64,000 nt of DNA. Origin: Marisa cornuarietis (lineage: Eukaryota > Mollusca > Gastropoda > Architaenioglossa > Ampullariidae). A program made the translations under genes and the position numbers. The stretch spans positions 1,524,001 through 1,588,000 of the forward strand of contig SMMW01000046.1 in NCBI GenBank assembly GCA_004794655.1, in the 5' to 3' direction. Shown here in pieces: positions 11,367-21,730 of this stretch (the stretch's first letter is position 1; each line of letters begins with the position of its first letter). The notes beneath the pieces are model-generated. The model was not told the DNA's origin. It was given only the letters and a program-made list of their open reading frames with translations, and made no database searches.

Positions 11367-12884
11367 AGTGTAAGCGAACACAGTCAGGTAGTGGAGTTAA
11401 TGACAATCAGAGCTGCAGAAACACTTGGTGACTACAGACGTAGACATACTTAATGATACATTGATCTGCAGGCTACCGGCTGCCGGCGTCACGATCTGAA
11501 CCTTCCCCGAGATGGCTATTTGTCCCACACAGTGCGCATGCTCAGGGGTCAACGGGTCATTTCCGCCATGTGATGGGTCACTTCCATAATGACAACGTTT
11601 CTGTAGCAAATACGCAGAAAGTCGTCTCAGCGGAACTTATCGTTAAATTCAAGACATATACCGTTCTAGCATATGAGCGAAATAAAGCGAATCCAAGTCC
11701 TAAGATATTGTTCATCTCGCCGCATATCAAGATAGCGATCCCACCTTGTCTTTCATGAGTATCTTTTGCCGACCGGCGCATGCGCACTGAGAAGTCAAAT
11801 GGCTACCTCAGGCGAAGGTTCCGATGGTGACACCGGCAAGGTGATGACAATAATGACAATAATGATGACGTAATAGATGTCGGCTCGTTGATTGGGTAAT
11901 GCTTCATTAACATATGTTCAAACCTTTCGTACTGGCTGTGGTGTTCAGCGTCAATACATGTGTGATTTTATTAAAAAAATATTCACCACACCAGCGTGTG
12001 ACAAACTAATACTAGGCTGATGTTTTGCTGTCATGACAAAAACTTGCAGCTTCATTTCTTGTTTGGTTTGAATTGGCCTTTTTCTTTTTCATTTTGAAAA
12101 AGCTGAAGGCAGTCAACAAAGCCAAGACGCTCCGCGACACTAGAGTAAAACACTCTACACGTTCAAAGACCCAATAATCTATCAGATGTTGAGCCATGAC
12201 ACGGGAGCTAATAAACCACAAGACAAGAAAGACTAGACATTCTACTACCCTGGGGCCAGTGAGGTCCACGACAGTCTTATATCCATTTAATTATCAAGTG
12301 TTGTCGGGATAGAAACCGTCGGTCCGCTGTAAAAACATGTTTGGAGGTCAGTTTGCTTTGAGGTCCGAAGATCGTCTTGTTGAAACACGAGCTCTTGATA
12401 CTGAGGGTAACATGTACAACCCCCAGCTTGTGTACAGCTAATGCCACCCACAGGCGAATAAGACGAACACGGGCATATCTCAAGGACTAGTCACCCAGAT
12501 TTGTAAAGATAGTAACTGAACCCAAAATAAAGAAAAAAAAATAAATATCATTTTACATCCCCTTCCCCATACACACACCAGTTTATAGGCTCGAATGAGT
12601 TACACTAAAACACACCCCGGGGGCTAAAATAACTGCGCAGCCAATCAGATTTCTGTCAAGGACTGGGATTAAGGATTTTTTTTTAAAAGTGCAAGTATCA
12701 CTGTGTAGTCTTGGTCTTGGGCAGATCCTAACTGGTAGTCTTTATCCTCGTGATGTACAGATTGCAGAGGTTTGCTATAAGCTCCTGTCGTACTGGGGCC
12801 GTAGTTACGGAGCAGAGGTATATCCGTACCCTCGAGTTAGCTTTACCTTCTCTCAATACCTACAGCCCAAGCAGCCCTCTGTCG

Positions 12885-13030
12885 TCATTAGCTGTGGACC
12901 CTTCTTCAGACCAGGTTATCAGTCGATTTCTTTGGTTTGAACTTGTTTCCATTTACAGGACCATGTACGCTTCCGGGTCATGTTAACCCTTAGGTAACCT
13001 TGCCTTGATCCGTATGTACGGCCCTCGTCG
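12885..13030 (+). repeat. Interspersed repeat, copy 2
   Basis: The order of words is TTAGCTGTGGACC, TTGTTTCCATTTACAGGACC, CGGGTCATGTTAACCC and GGTAACC. It shares these with the copy at 19965-20110. The class is unknown; it may be part of a SINE or a LINE 3' end. Confidence 0.5.
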
Positions 13031-13430
13031 GAAACAAGTCATGTCGTGTTTGCTGAAGGGCTCAGTCATGTTGGATTTGTTTCCAGTAAACATACAACGT
13101 TTTAAGCATTGGAATCACAATGCAACCAGACTTCGAAAGTCTTTTCCAAGGAAAGCAGCGTGTTTCAGGGCTTCCAACCTTCTGCTTCATTGACTGAAAA
13201 AATCTGCTTCAAGTGGCCAAGATGCTGCCTGGTACTGCCTCTAGCAGCGCAGAAATATTCTTTCAGACCCAGGCTTCCTCAATATAGTCTTTTTTCCGGA
13301 AGACATAAGCATAACCGTTGAGAAAACGCTAAGATAGTGAAATACAACACAGACACAGACACAGAGATTCAAAATGTACAGGAATATCTGAGTGAAGACA
13401 GGGAACTGCTATCAAGATATAAACATGAAT

Positions 13431-13442
13431 GCCTCAGTACAT
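13431..13442 (+). repeat. Target-site duplication, left, of the RTE-like LINE
   Basis: GCCTCAGTACAT, repeated exactly at 15208-15219. Confidence 0.85.
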
Positions 13443-13446
13443 ACAA

Positions 13447-13929
13447 GGAAAACTGTACAAGATCACCAAAGTGATTAGCGGCAAGTTCCACAGCACCAAC
13501 GATGCCCCAGTCAAGGACAAGGAAGGGAAGCTACTAACGACAGAGAGAGAGAACAAGAAGCACGCTGGGCCGAACACTTCAAAGAGGTTCTGAACAGACC
13601 ACCACCTTCCGAAGAAGCCGACATACAAGAAGCCACTGAGGACCTAGACGTCAACATCGCCCCACCAGAGAAGCAGGAAATCATCACAGCAATCAAGTCC
13701 TTGAAGAACAGAAAGGCACCAGGCCAAGACAATCTGAACGCTGAATTATTCAAAACAGACCCAGAACTGGCAGCCAATATCCTGCAACCCCTATTTACCG
13801 CAATATGGGAAGGGAAACAAGTCCCAAGTGACTGGACCAGAGGAGTGATCGTCAAAATTCCAAAGAAAGGACCCCTTAGCGACTGCAACAACGCGAGGAA
13901 TAACTCTCCTGTCCGTCCCGAGCAAGATC
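13447..13929 (+). pseudogene. LINE reverse transcriptase, N-terminal part in broken frames
   Basis: Pieces such as FKEVLNRPPPSEEADIQEA and SLKNRKAPGQDNLNAELFK, then GVIVKIPKKGPLSDCNN, match the start of a non-LTR reverse transcriptase (KAPGxDxxxxE and IxKxGxxxDCNNWRGI). The frame changes once near 13550. It changes again near 13893, where two bases appear lost from the NNWRGITL motif. This part is therefore not translatable. Confidence 0.8.
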
Positions 13930-15166
13930 ATGACAAAGATCATCATTCGACGAATCTCAGAGGCAACGGACGCACAACTTAGAGAAGAACAGGCTGGTTT
14001 TCGTAGAGGAAGAGGATGCACCGATCAGATATTTGCACTACGCAACATCATTGAACAGTGTACAGAGTGGCAGAGACAGCTCTACATTAACTTCGTGGAT
14101 TTCCAGAAGGCATTTGACAGCATCCACAGAGAAAGCCTTTGGCGCATCCTGAGAGCGTACGGAATACCAATGGAAATTGTGCTGCTGATCAAAAGCTTCT
14201 ATACGAACTTTTCATGCTGCGTTGGTGACAGTAACATCTGCTTTGAGGTCGGGACTGGAGTGAGACAAGGCTGCGTGATGTCTTCCCTACTCTTTAACTT
14301 TGTCATTGACTGGGTAATGCGCCACACAACGAAAGATGAACCAAGGGGCATAAGATGGACACTCTCCAAGAACTTAGAAGACCTAGACTTTGACGACGAC
14401 CTGGCCTTGCTGTCACACACCCATCGACATATGCAGGAGAAGACGACTCGCCTGAACACCTTTGCGAAGCAGGTCGGACTGCACATCAGCCGGGCAAAGA
14501 CAGAAGTGATGACCCTCAACACCACCAATTCAACACCGATCAAGATCAACATAGAGGCAGAAGACCTGCCGATGGTTGAAAACTTCACATACTTGGGCAG
14601 CGTGGTCAAGCAGGATGGAGGAGCAGACCGTGACATCCAGAGCAGACTGAGCAAGGCCAGGGGCATCTTCTGTAGCCTAAGCAACATCTGGAAGTCAGCC
14701 CAGTACAGCACCCATACCAAACTGAGACTCTACCAGAGCCTTGTCCTGTCCACTCTCCTGTACGGCTCGGAGTGTTGGCGAATGATTGACAGCGACCTCA
14801 ACAAACTGTCAGTCTTCCACACCAAAAGCCTGAGAAGAATCCTGGGCATCTTCTGGCCAAGAACAATCTCCAACGAAGAGCTACTTGCCCAGTGTGGGCA
14901 AGAGAGTATGAACACCATCCTGATGAAGAAACGATGGCGCTGGATTGGCCATGTCATCAGAGGCAACTCCATCACAAAAACTGCCTTACACTGGACCCCA
15001 GAGGGAAAGCGCAAGCGAGGCCGGCCCAAGAACACCTGGCGGCGAACCGTGGAGGCAGAAATGAAGACCCTAAATCACAGCTGGGGCACTGTGGGGAAGC
15101 TGGCCCAGGACAGACAAAAGTGGAGGACCTTTGTCGCTGCCCTACGTGCCGACAGGCATAACGGGC

Positions 15167-15171
<5 letters not shown>
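13930..15171 (+). CDS. LINE reverse transcriptase, palm to C-terminus (RTE-like)
   Basis: This is an open frame of 413 codons whose listed start is only the first ATG after the frame break. Visible motifs in order are FRRGRGCTDQIFALR (about residue 24), NFVDFQKAFDS, VRQGCVMSSLLFNF and the active-site region LDFDDDLALL. There D-D-D replaces the usual YADD/FADD. After these come NFTYLGSVVKQDGG, LLYGSECWRM and a C-terminal GKRKRGRPKNTW. The last motif set is typical of abundant invertebrate RTE-like elements. Its stop codon is the first three bases of the (TAAG)10 tail, so there is almost no 3' UTR. The upstream frameshifts make the copy inactive. Confidence 0.85.

Positions 15172-15208
<37 letters not shown>
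15169..15208 (+). repeat. (TAAG)10 tail of the RTE-like LINE
   Basis: Ten perfect TAAG units begin at the stop codon and end at the right target-site duplication. Confidence 0.95.
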
Positions 15209-15219
15209 CCTCAGTACAT
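15208..15219 (+). repeat. Target-site duplication, right, of the RTE-like LINE
   Basis: GCCTCAGTACAT, identical to 13431-13442. Its first G overlaps the last base of the tail. Confidence 0.85.
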
Positions 15220-16565
15220 GCCGACGAGATACTGTCAGTATGTATTCCTGATTTTCAGCAAGAGATCACTGTCTACAATTGTTACAAAACTGTTCAAGTC
15301 ACATACAAACAATTGTGTTCCTGCTTAAGCGAGGCTGTTTATTTCTACCAGAAGATAATGCAGTCAGAAAAGACAAGAAGGTCTGCTGACCCGAATAAAA
15401 ACTTACGGTACGCGAGTTTCAGGAAGAAGACTCAGAATACACTTATTAGCATCATACTGCTACCAACAAGATTTGCCGCACCAACCCTCATTTCATTTCA
15501 CAAAAAAAGCACTCCGACTGAGAGACTATTTAAATTCGAAAAAGTCAGGAACAAAGGTTGTGCTACAATATTATACAATACGAGCACAGTGCCACCATAA
15601 TGAATCATAGGAGTATAGGACAACCACATTATATAATACAATAAAAACAAATATTATATAATACGTATCAAGCCTCTGCAAGCAATATTTCAAGTCTTTA
15701 CATTTCAGCCTCACATACTTAGTCCAAACACATCATTTAACTGTCTGGATGAGCAAGAAAGTGAGACGGTAATCTTCACAGCTCAGTTGAGCATGCTTAG
15801 TCCAAACAAATTATTCTCTAGATGAGCAAGAAAAGTAAGAAGTGGAAAGAGGTAAGAAACAAAAGCTCCACCAATAATCCCTCGAAGAAGGGGGTGAAAA
15901 GAGGGGGAGTGGAGGAGGCCTGAGGGATTGAGCAGGGGTCACGGTGGGAGGTGGCAGGTCTGGCAGAAGTCTCCTCGCCTGGTTTCGTGTCCCATTGATC
16001 AAGTCGTTCTCGCCAAGCGAGTGGCAGAGACTGAAGTAAGCCATCTTTGCCGCCAGCCTCTTCCAGCAAACAGACCCCCCCCCACCCTGAAAACCATTCT
16101 ATTAACCTCCGGTAGCTGGCAAGAAGCGACCCTCTCTGTTCCAGGCCTCCGTACACGCTGTAGGAATATGACTCGGCCATAGACGCTCGGAAATGAACAA
16201 ATGTCGTGTGATTTCATACCTTGATTGACTACACCGCTCGTCAGTGATCCGACACAGTGATTGATTTCAAACAGCTACAAACGCGCAAAGTCGCCCGGAT
16301 GCAGGATCGATTTCCCTCCAGTCGAGACATTTCCTACAGATTCGCTCTCTACCCCCCCCCCCTTGGTTGTGAGCTGCTCCGCTGATTAAACGCGCCTGCG
16401 ACTGATAGCTGTGTGATATGATGGAGATATATGCTGATGCCCCAGATTTATAGTTGGAAGCGGTCTCAGCCTCTCCTTTCCTTCCGGCTGCCGCATTGTA
16501 CAGTCTTCTACCTCCGGTCACACGGTGGTGGGGGTCGGGAGGCGTTTCAAAGATTAGTCTCTACT

Positions 16566-16740
16566 TCATTTTTCTATAATAATAATAAAGAGTATTTTTC
16601 TATACTAATAATAAAGAGTATTTTTCTATACTAATAATAAAGTGTATTTTTGTGTACTACTAATAATAATAAAGTGCATTTACAAAGCGCATTTCCTTAC
16701 TTTGCAGCACGCTCAATGCGATTTACAAAAGCAAAGATAA
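16566..16740 (-). mobile_element. LINE 3' tail in reverse orientation, with ATA/TAA repeats
   Basis: Three or four units of TTTTTCTATAxTAATAATAAAG precede GTGCATTTACAAAGCGCATTTCC and CTCAATGCGATTTACAAAA. The GCGC..GCTCAATGCG arrangement next to AATAAT repeats is also seen at 23828-23905. I infer reverse copies of a LINE or SINE 3' end. Confidence 0.45.
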
Positions 16741-17297
16741 TAAACAAATAAGTCACAAAATGCGTATAGAAAGCAGACTGGAGAGACAGGGAAGAAATAA
16801 ACAGGATAAGAGAGAAAAAACGACACATACATAAGAAGCATGCGTGAAAGGTATAACAGTATAATCTGACAGTTATGGCAAGATGGAAGAATTGAGTTTC
16901 AAGCTGTACTTTGAACGAGTCGAGATGCAAATTACTTTGTAACAACTCTCCACGAGTAGCTGTCAGTTTAAGAAATGTGATGGAGAAGTTAACAACTTGA
17001 CCTGTTTAGGAAAACCTAACTCTCCTCGGAATAAAAACTGGCGGAGTAAGAATACGAAGTTAAGGTTACTCAAAGTTAAAAGAGCATTTAGTATACCCAG
17101 TGTGCACCCACCGCGGACTAAATACATCCTCGACATTCAACCATGAACACACTCTTCTGTCCCCGACATCATCTCAACAATACATGCTGCTTGTGTGTGT
17201 GTGTGTGCAGATATATGTTTGTGTGTGCAAACGACATAAAACAGTGTTCTTTTGTCTACATACAATTATTCGTTGACTCTTTACAAATCCTATTTAC

Positions 17298-17391
17298 CTG
17301 TTCTTGAGTAGCCGTAGGTAAAAAGACAGCCATCAGCACCACTCACAACGGCCTGCACGATCTCCGAAAGACTGGCGGCACACAACTCCGT
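17298..17391 (-). CDS. KIF26: KIF26-like kinesin, exon with the first half of the P-loop
   Basis: This 94-bp exon starts in phase 0 (TELCAASLSEIVQAVV) and ends one base into a glycine codon (GADGCLFTYGYSRT, then G). The run TELC..SLSEIVQAVVSGADGCLF matches the KIF26 segment before the P-loop. GYSRTG plus the next exon's KS makes G-x4-G-K-S, the Walker A motif. The donor is ACAG|GTAAAT and the acceptor TGTCTGTCCAG|ACG. The intron cuts the second P-loop glycine codon after its first base. Directly upstream on the transcript lies a minisatellite whose units resemble this very acceptor (17400-18050). Confidence 0.95.
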
Positions 17392-17399
17392 CTGGACAG

Positions 17400-18050
17400 A
17401 CATTAGAATAGAAAAACGTTACGTGTAGCCAGCACAAGCTCTAGACAGACATGAAAACAGACAAACTTTACATGTGACCAACACACAGCTCTAGACAGAG
17501 AAACAGAAAAACGTTACATGTGACAGACACACAGCTCTAGACAGAGAAACAGAAAAACGTTACATGTAGACAACACACAGCTCTAGGCAGAGAAACAGAC
17601 AAACGTTACATGTAGACAACACACAGCTCTACACAGAGAAGAAAACAGAAAAACGTTACATGTGGTCAACACACGGCTCTGGACAGAGAAACAGACAAAC
17701 GTTACATGTAGACAACACACAGCTCTACACAGAGAAGAAAACAGAAAAACGTTACATGTGGTCAACACACGGCTCTGGACAGAGAAACAGACAAACGTTA
17801 CATGTAGACAACACACAGCTCTACACAGAGAAGAAAACAGAAAAACGTTACATGTGGTCAACACACGGCTCTGGACAGAGAAACAGACAAACGTTACACG
17901 TAGACAACATACAGCTTTAGAAAAAGACATGAAAACAGACAAACGTTACATGTGGCCAACACACAGCTCTAGACAGAGAAGAAAACAGACAAACGTTACA
18001 TGTGACCAACATTGAACGTGGTTTCAACTGACGTGAGAGCAGAGTAACGT
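17400..18050 (+). repeat. 46/50-bp minisatellite derived from a KIF26 splice acceptor region
   Basis: About 13 units share CAGACAAACGTTACATGTGG, then CAACACACAGCTCTAGACAG. In 17640-17920 a 46-bp and a 50-bp unit alternate to form a 96-bp dimer repeated three times. The first unit merges without a break into the acceptor of the 17298-17391 exon (TCTGGACAGACATTAGAATA beside CTCTAGACAGACATGAAAAC). On the transcript strand each unit contains a pyrimidine-rich run ending CTGTCTAG or CTGTGTAG. Confidence 0.9.
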
Positions 18051-18552
18051 TACGTGTTGGCGACGTACAGAGATGTGTACTTCAAACATAGTGCACACGT
18101 CTGTCTACAGTCAGGGGTGTGTCTATGTGAGTTACACACCAGTCCAATGTGTACAGTCATCACATTACTTGGCACAGTACTGAAGACTAAGTAGTGGACT
18201 TTACGGTTCAGTGTTGTACACTACACACAGTGTCCTCCATGTACCTCCACAGGTCCTGACCTGTTACATAAGACTGTCTACTGTGTCTACTTGACTATTC
18301 CAATGTGTACATTAGACACTGTCGTATATGTACAGTTCACGGCTCTGGAACAGTTATGTCATCCAGTGCAGGCTTCACGTACTTGACTCCCGTGAGACGT
18401 GGGAGGACAAAGTAACAGCCTGACATCGGTAGCTAGGGAAATGGTTCTGCAACCGCCACAACATTAATGTCTTTAACTACCCGAGGTCGGGGAACCTGGC
18501 GCCAGATGTTATTATCCCTCACTGGGGATCGGCCGCCGGCGACTAGGAAACA

Positions 18553-18846
18553 ACAGTGCGAGCTGTTTAGGTATGGAAGTGACTGACAAAATATACTGCA
18601 AACTGTTTAGGTATGGAGGTGACTGAGAAAATATACTGCGAGCTGTTTAGGTATGGAAGTGATTGAGGAAATATACTGCGAGCTGTTTAGGTATGGAAGT
18701 GACTGAGAAAATATACTGCGAGCTGTTTAGGTATGGAAGTGATTGAGGAAATATACTGCGAGCTGTTTAGGTATGGAAGTGACTGAGGAAATATACTGCG
18801 AGCTGTTTAGGTATGGAAGTGACTGAGAAAATATACTGCGAACTGT
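18553..18846 (+). repeat. 40-bp minisatellite, seven copies
   Basis: The unit contains GAGCTGTTTAGGTATGGAAG and TGACTGAGAAAATATACTGC. Alternating copies carry GATTGAGGAAA and GACTGAGAAAA, which hints at an 80-bp dimer. Confidence 0.95.
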
Positions 18847-19125
18847 GAAAGATGTGAAGACGCCGTCATACCACAGTCTCAACTAAATGTGAAACAAGAC
18901 AGTTTATATTGACAAAAATAACATGGACAAAAGTACAGTTTTTGTATAAATCTCAGCCTCAATTATCCCAACCTAAATATTGATTTAATTATTACTGTAA
19001 AAGTTATTGAGACTAAGAAGTCTTCTCACGAACTAACAAAACACCATTGCCACCTACACGAATGGCTGAACTGTGTATCGAAAGTAATTGCTCATGTTAG
19101 CATCTTCATCTTGAAGACTTACGGC

Positions 19126-19144
19126 ATTTTTTTTTTTTTTTTTT
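19126..19144 (+). repeat. Poly(T) tract
   Basis: A run of about 18 T residues. It could be the reversed poly(A) of a retroposed sequence, but no partner was identified. Confidence 0.8.
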
Positions 19145-19254
19145 GCTGAAGGTTGTGGGCGAGTTTCTTTATGCAATCGACACAGAACACAAGACCCTGG
19201 AGACGGCCATCACTACGTCACCGGCCAAGCGACTGAACAGTTTTCACGTGCAAT

Positions 19255-19525
19255 GACAGTCACAGTACAGGTACACTGACCTACAGAGAAACACTGACTG
19301 CCATCACAGATTGAGAATTGAGCCTCGATAGGCAAGTGAACAGAGCTAACTGCTACTGTTCACATTTCTCTTAAACGAACAGGAAATCAATCATCAATTT
19401 ATTTTATCGCTGACACAGTGGCAGTACATGTAGACTTACCGTTAAAGAGAAATACTGACATCAGAGATTAACTGAGAATTGAACCTCGGCAGGCAAGTGA
19501 AGACAGCTAACTGCTAGTCTTCACC
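19255..19525 (-). mobile_element. Two tandem tRNA-like SINE copies
   Basis: Two collinear copies share AGAGAAA.ACTGAC, GAGAATTGA.CCTCG, GGCAAGTGAA and AGCTAACTGCTA. Read on the minus strand they contain TAGCAGTTAGCT and GAGGTTCAATTCT, which resemble an A box and a B box. They are spaced about 170 bases apart in the same orientation. Confidence 0.55.
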
Positions 19526-19964
19526 TTCCTCATTTCTCTTTATCAGAATTACAAAAAAAAACTAAAGAACTAAAAGACGAAGATGTGAAAAGAAAACCCT
19601 TTGCTAAAAACAAGTTGTGAAGTGGTGCAGTCAGCAAGTTAGCCTGTAGCCTTGTGTGCACGAACTACGTGTGATAAACAGGGGCAGAAGGTGGGTGTGC
19701 ACACCAGGGAGGTTTTCTCCCTTCCCCGAGCACCTCCGAACTCCGTCTAAAAGAAAAGGGGCGAAAAAAATGGAAAGAAAACAAGTCAGGCCCCCCTGCT
19801 ATGAGCAGCACCCTAGTCATCCAGACACAGTTTAAGTTCCTAATTCTTGTTCCAGTCAAGCCTTTAGCTGAACGAGGGAGTTTCACACGCCAGAGGTCGC
19901 ATACACGAAGCAGTGGAATGTACCCGCAAGATAGCTAAACTTCTGTTCAGTACCTCTCTCTCTA

Positions 19965-20110
19965 TCAAGCCCTGTTTAGCCCTAGCTGTGGACCATGTCA
20001 GAGACATCTATATTTTCAGTCTGCATCTGTTTCTATTTACAGGAACCCGCGTTTCAGGTCGGTAGTTAAACCCGGGGTAAGTCTTTTCTCTGCTTTATGA
20101 GCACGGCCCC
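19965..20110 (+). repeat. Interspersed repeat, copy 3
   Basis: The order of words is CTAGCTGTGGACCATGTCAG, CTGTTTCTATTTACAGGAACC, AGGTCGGTAGTTAAACCC and GGTAAG. It is collinear with the copy at 12885. Confidence 0.5.
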
Positions 20111-20591
20111 TGTGGATGCCCTGACACCTCCCACCGGGTAGCACGAGCGGCTGGTAGTCAGTACCGTGTTGTGGCTTTGATGTGCACGTGTAGCCCCCTC
20201 CCCTTCACCAGCGCTTTGCGCATCCTAATGGCGATAGGCGAGCCACCAGATGGCGCTGAGGGGGAAAAAAAGTGCAGGAATTTTCGCCTCTCAGCTTAGA
20301 CTAGCGTCATCTGAGCACGGCATTCTCCATTCTGCTTGCGACCTGCGTCTGGTAATGAAAACCCGGGGCACGACTCGGGTGTGACTGTACTGGTGGAGGG
20401 TTTGCGACCCGTTTGTGATAAGTGTGATAAGGCACTGCCATGGGCTCGTCTAGCTGTCGAACTTTCTCCGGGGTCTCCCACGCACCCACGCGTTCACGCC
20501 CTCGCTCACACAAACTGTCGTTATTCCGCTGAATCTGTGAACGACGTCATTTTTGTGCATCAGGCAGGAAGTGGCCATGTCGAAGGTCACA

Positions 20592-20629
20592 ACCACACAC
20601 ACACACACACACGCACGCACGCGCGCGCT
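20592..20629 (+). repeat. (CA)n(CG) microsatellite
   Basis: CA repeats running into GCAC/GCGC. Confidence 0.9.
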
Positions 20630-21730
20630 TCCTTCTAGTGGTTGGGGTATGACGATCGGGTCTGTCACAGATACTGTTGTTGTGTTTAGAAGGGAAAGTG
20701 CTTCCAAGTTTAGGCGATTTTACATTGTGGAGGGAAAGGGGTCTAAAGGGTGTGGGTGGGGGAGAGAAGGGAGTTGGGGTAGGTGTTGAAGGAGGGTCGG
20801 TGCTCCAGGCGCCACAGGTGTTGGTTGCTGTTGCTGGTTCTCTCCCAGTTGTTCCTTTCTCGTAAGGTCTACAGTAGTGGTGTAATGCACTGGATGGCGG
20901 ATCCCTTATGTTGCCGTATGTCTACATTCTAGACTTCTCCTTAATATATTTATCCACAGTGTTAATAACAATTTCCTGTTCGCTCTGTTCTCATACTAGC
21001 AGTTTGTTGATTTTTGAGTTGTGAACATCTTTACATTTTAAGACACTGCGGTGAGCCTTAGTTGTTTCAGTGGGTTGGGAGAGCACTTTAGGCTCGATGT
21101 AAGTTTATATTTGTTGAGGGCACTTTTGAGTTCTTGTCTTTCTTGGCAGTTTTGATTACACTCTAAAATTACATTTTACACCAATACTTAAGGCTTAAAG
21201 CCATTGTTATCTGGATAAATATGAACAAAATGTTTGACAAATGTTTGGAAAAATTCTTGTGAAACCGTTAAATAAAAACTTTGCTTCTCGAGGTCAACAT
21301 GTTTTGCATGCCGTTTACTAAGTTGCCTTTCTCTGCTGCACCCTTAGGGGTTAACATGCCCTGCAACTCCCTGGGTAGAAATTAGTGGTGGCAGGAAACT
21401 GGGGAAGGGTCGAAACGGCAGAATGAATTAAAACATGGCTCGCCTTTTGCACTTAACTGAATGCTTCAAAAAACTTGCCATCTACAGAAACGCTATCACA
21501 CACATCGCCTGAACCAAATGCTCGGTACAAGAAACATCTCTCCAATCCTTGTGCACTCCGTTACACCACGTGACGTAGAGGCAGAACTTAACACCGAATC
21601 TTGCATGCCCTCGCAATCATTTCTCGATCCATTCCCACACATCTTTGAAGCCTTTATTCTCTTGACGCTGCATTCGTCTTTTCTGAGTGAAATAATCTGA
21701 AAATGTGCAAGGACCAGCACTTTCAATCGG

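Larger units (their letters stand above)
13443..15207 (+). mobile_element. 5'-truncated RTE-like non-LTR retrotransposon
   Basis: This 1,765-bp insertion runs from the fingers of the reverse transcriptase to the element's 3' end. It is flanked by a 12-bp target-site duplication. The endonuclease domain and 5' end are missing, as is usual when reverse transcription stops early. The element ends in (TAAG)10, and short tandem 3' repeats are typical of RTE-type elements. It lies opposite to the KIF26 gene, inside the intron that splits the P-loop codon. Confidence 0.88.
8714..17297 (-). other. KIF26-like intron splitting the P-loop codon
   Basis: This 8.6-kb intron holds the candidate cassette exon, a 27-bp minisatellite, an RTE-like LINE on the opposite strand and a LINE-tail repeat. 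I see nothing identifiable in 8850-9600, 9640-10600, 10750-11220, 11370-12690, 13040-13430, 15220-16560 and 16745-17297. Confidence 0.85.
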
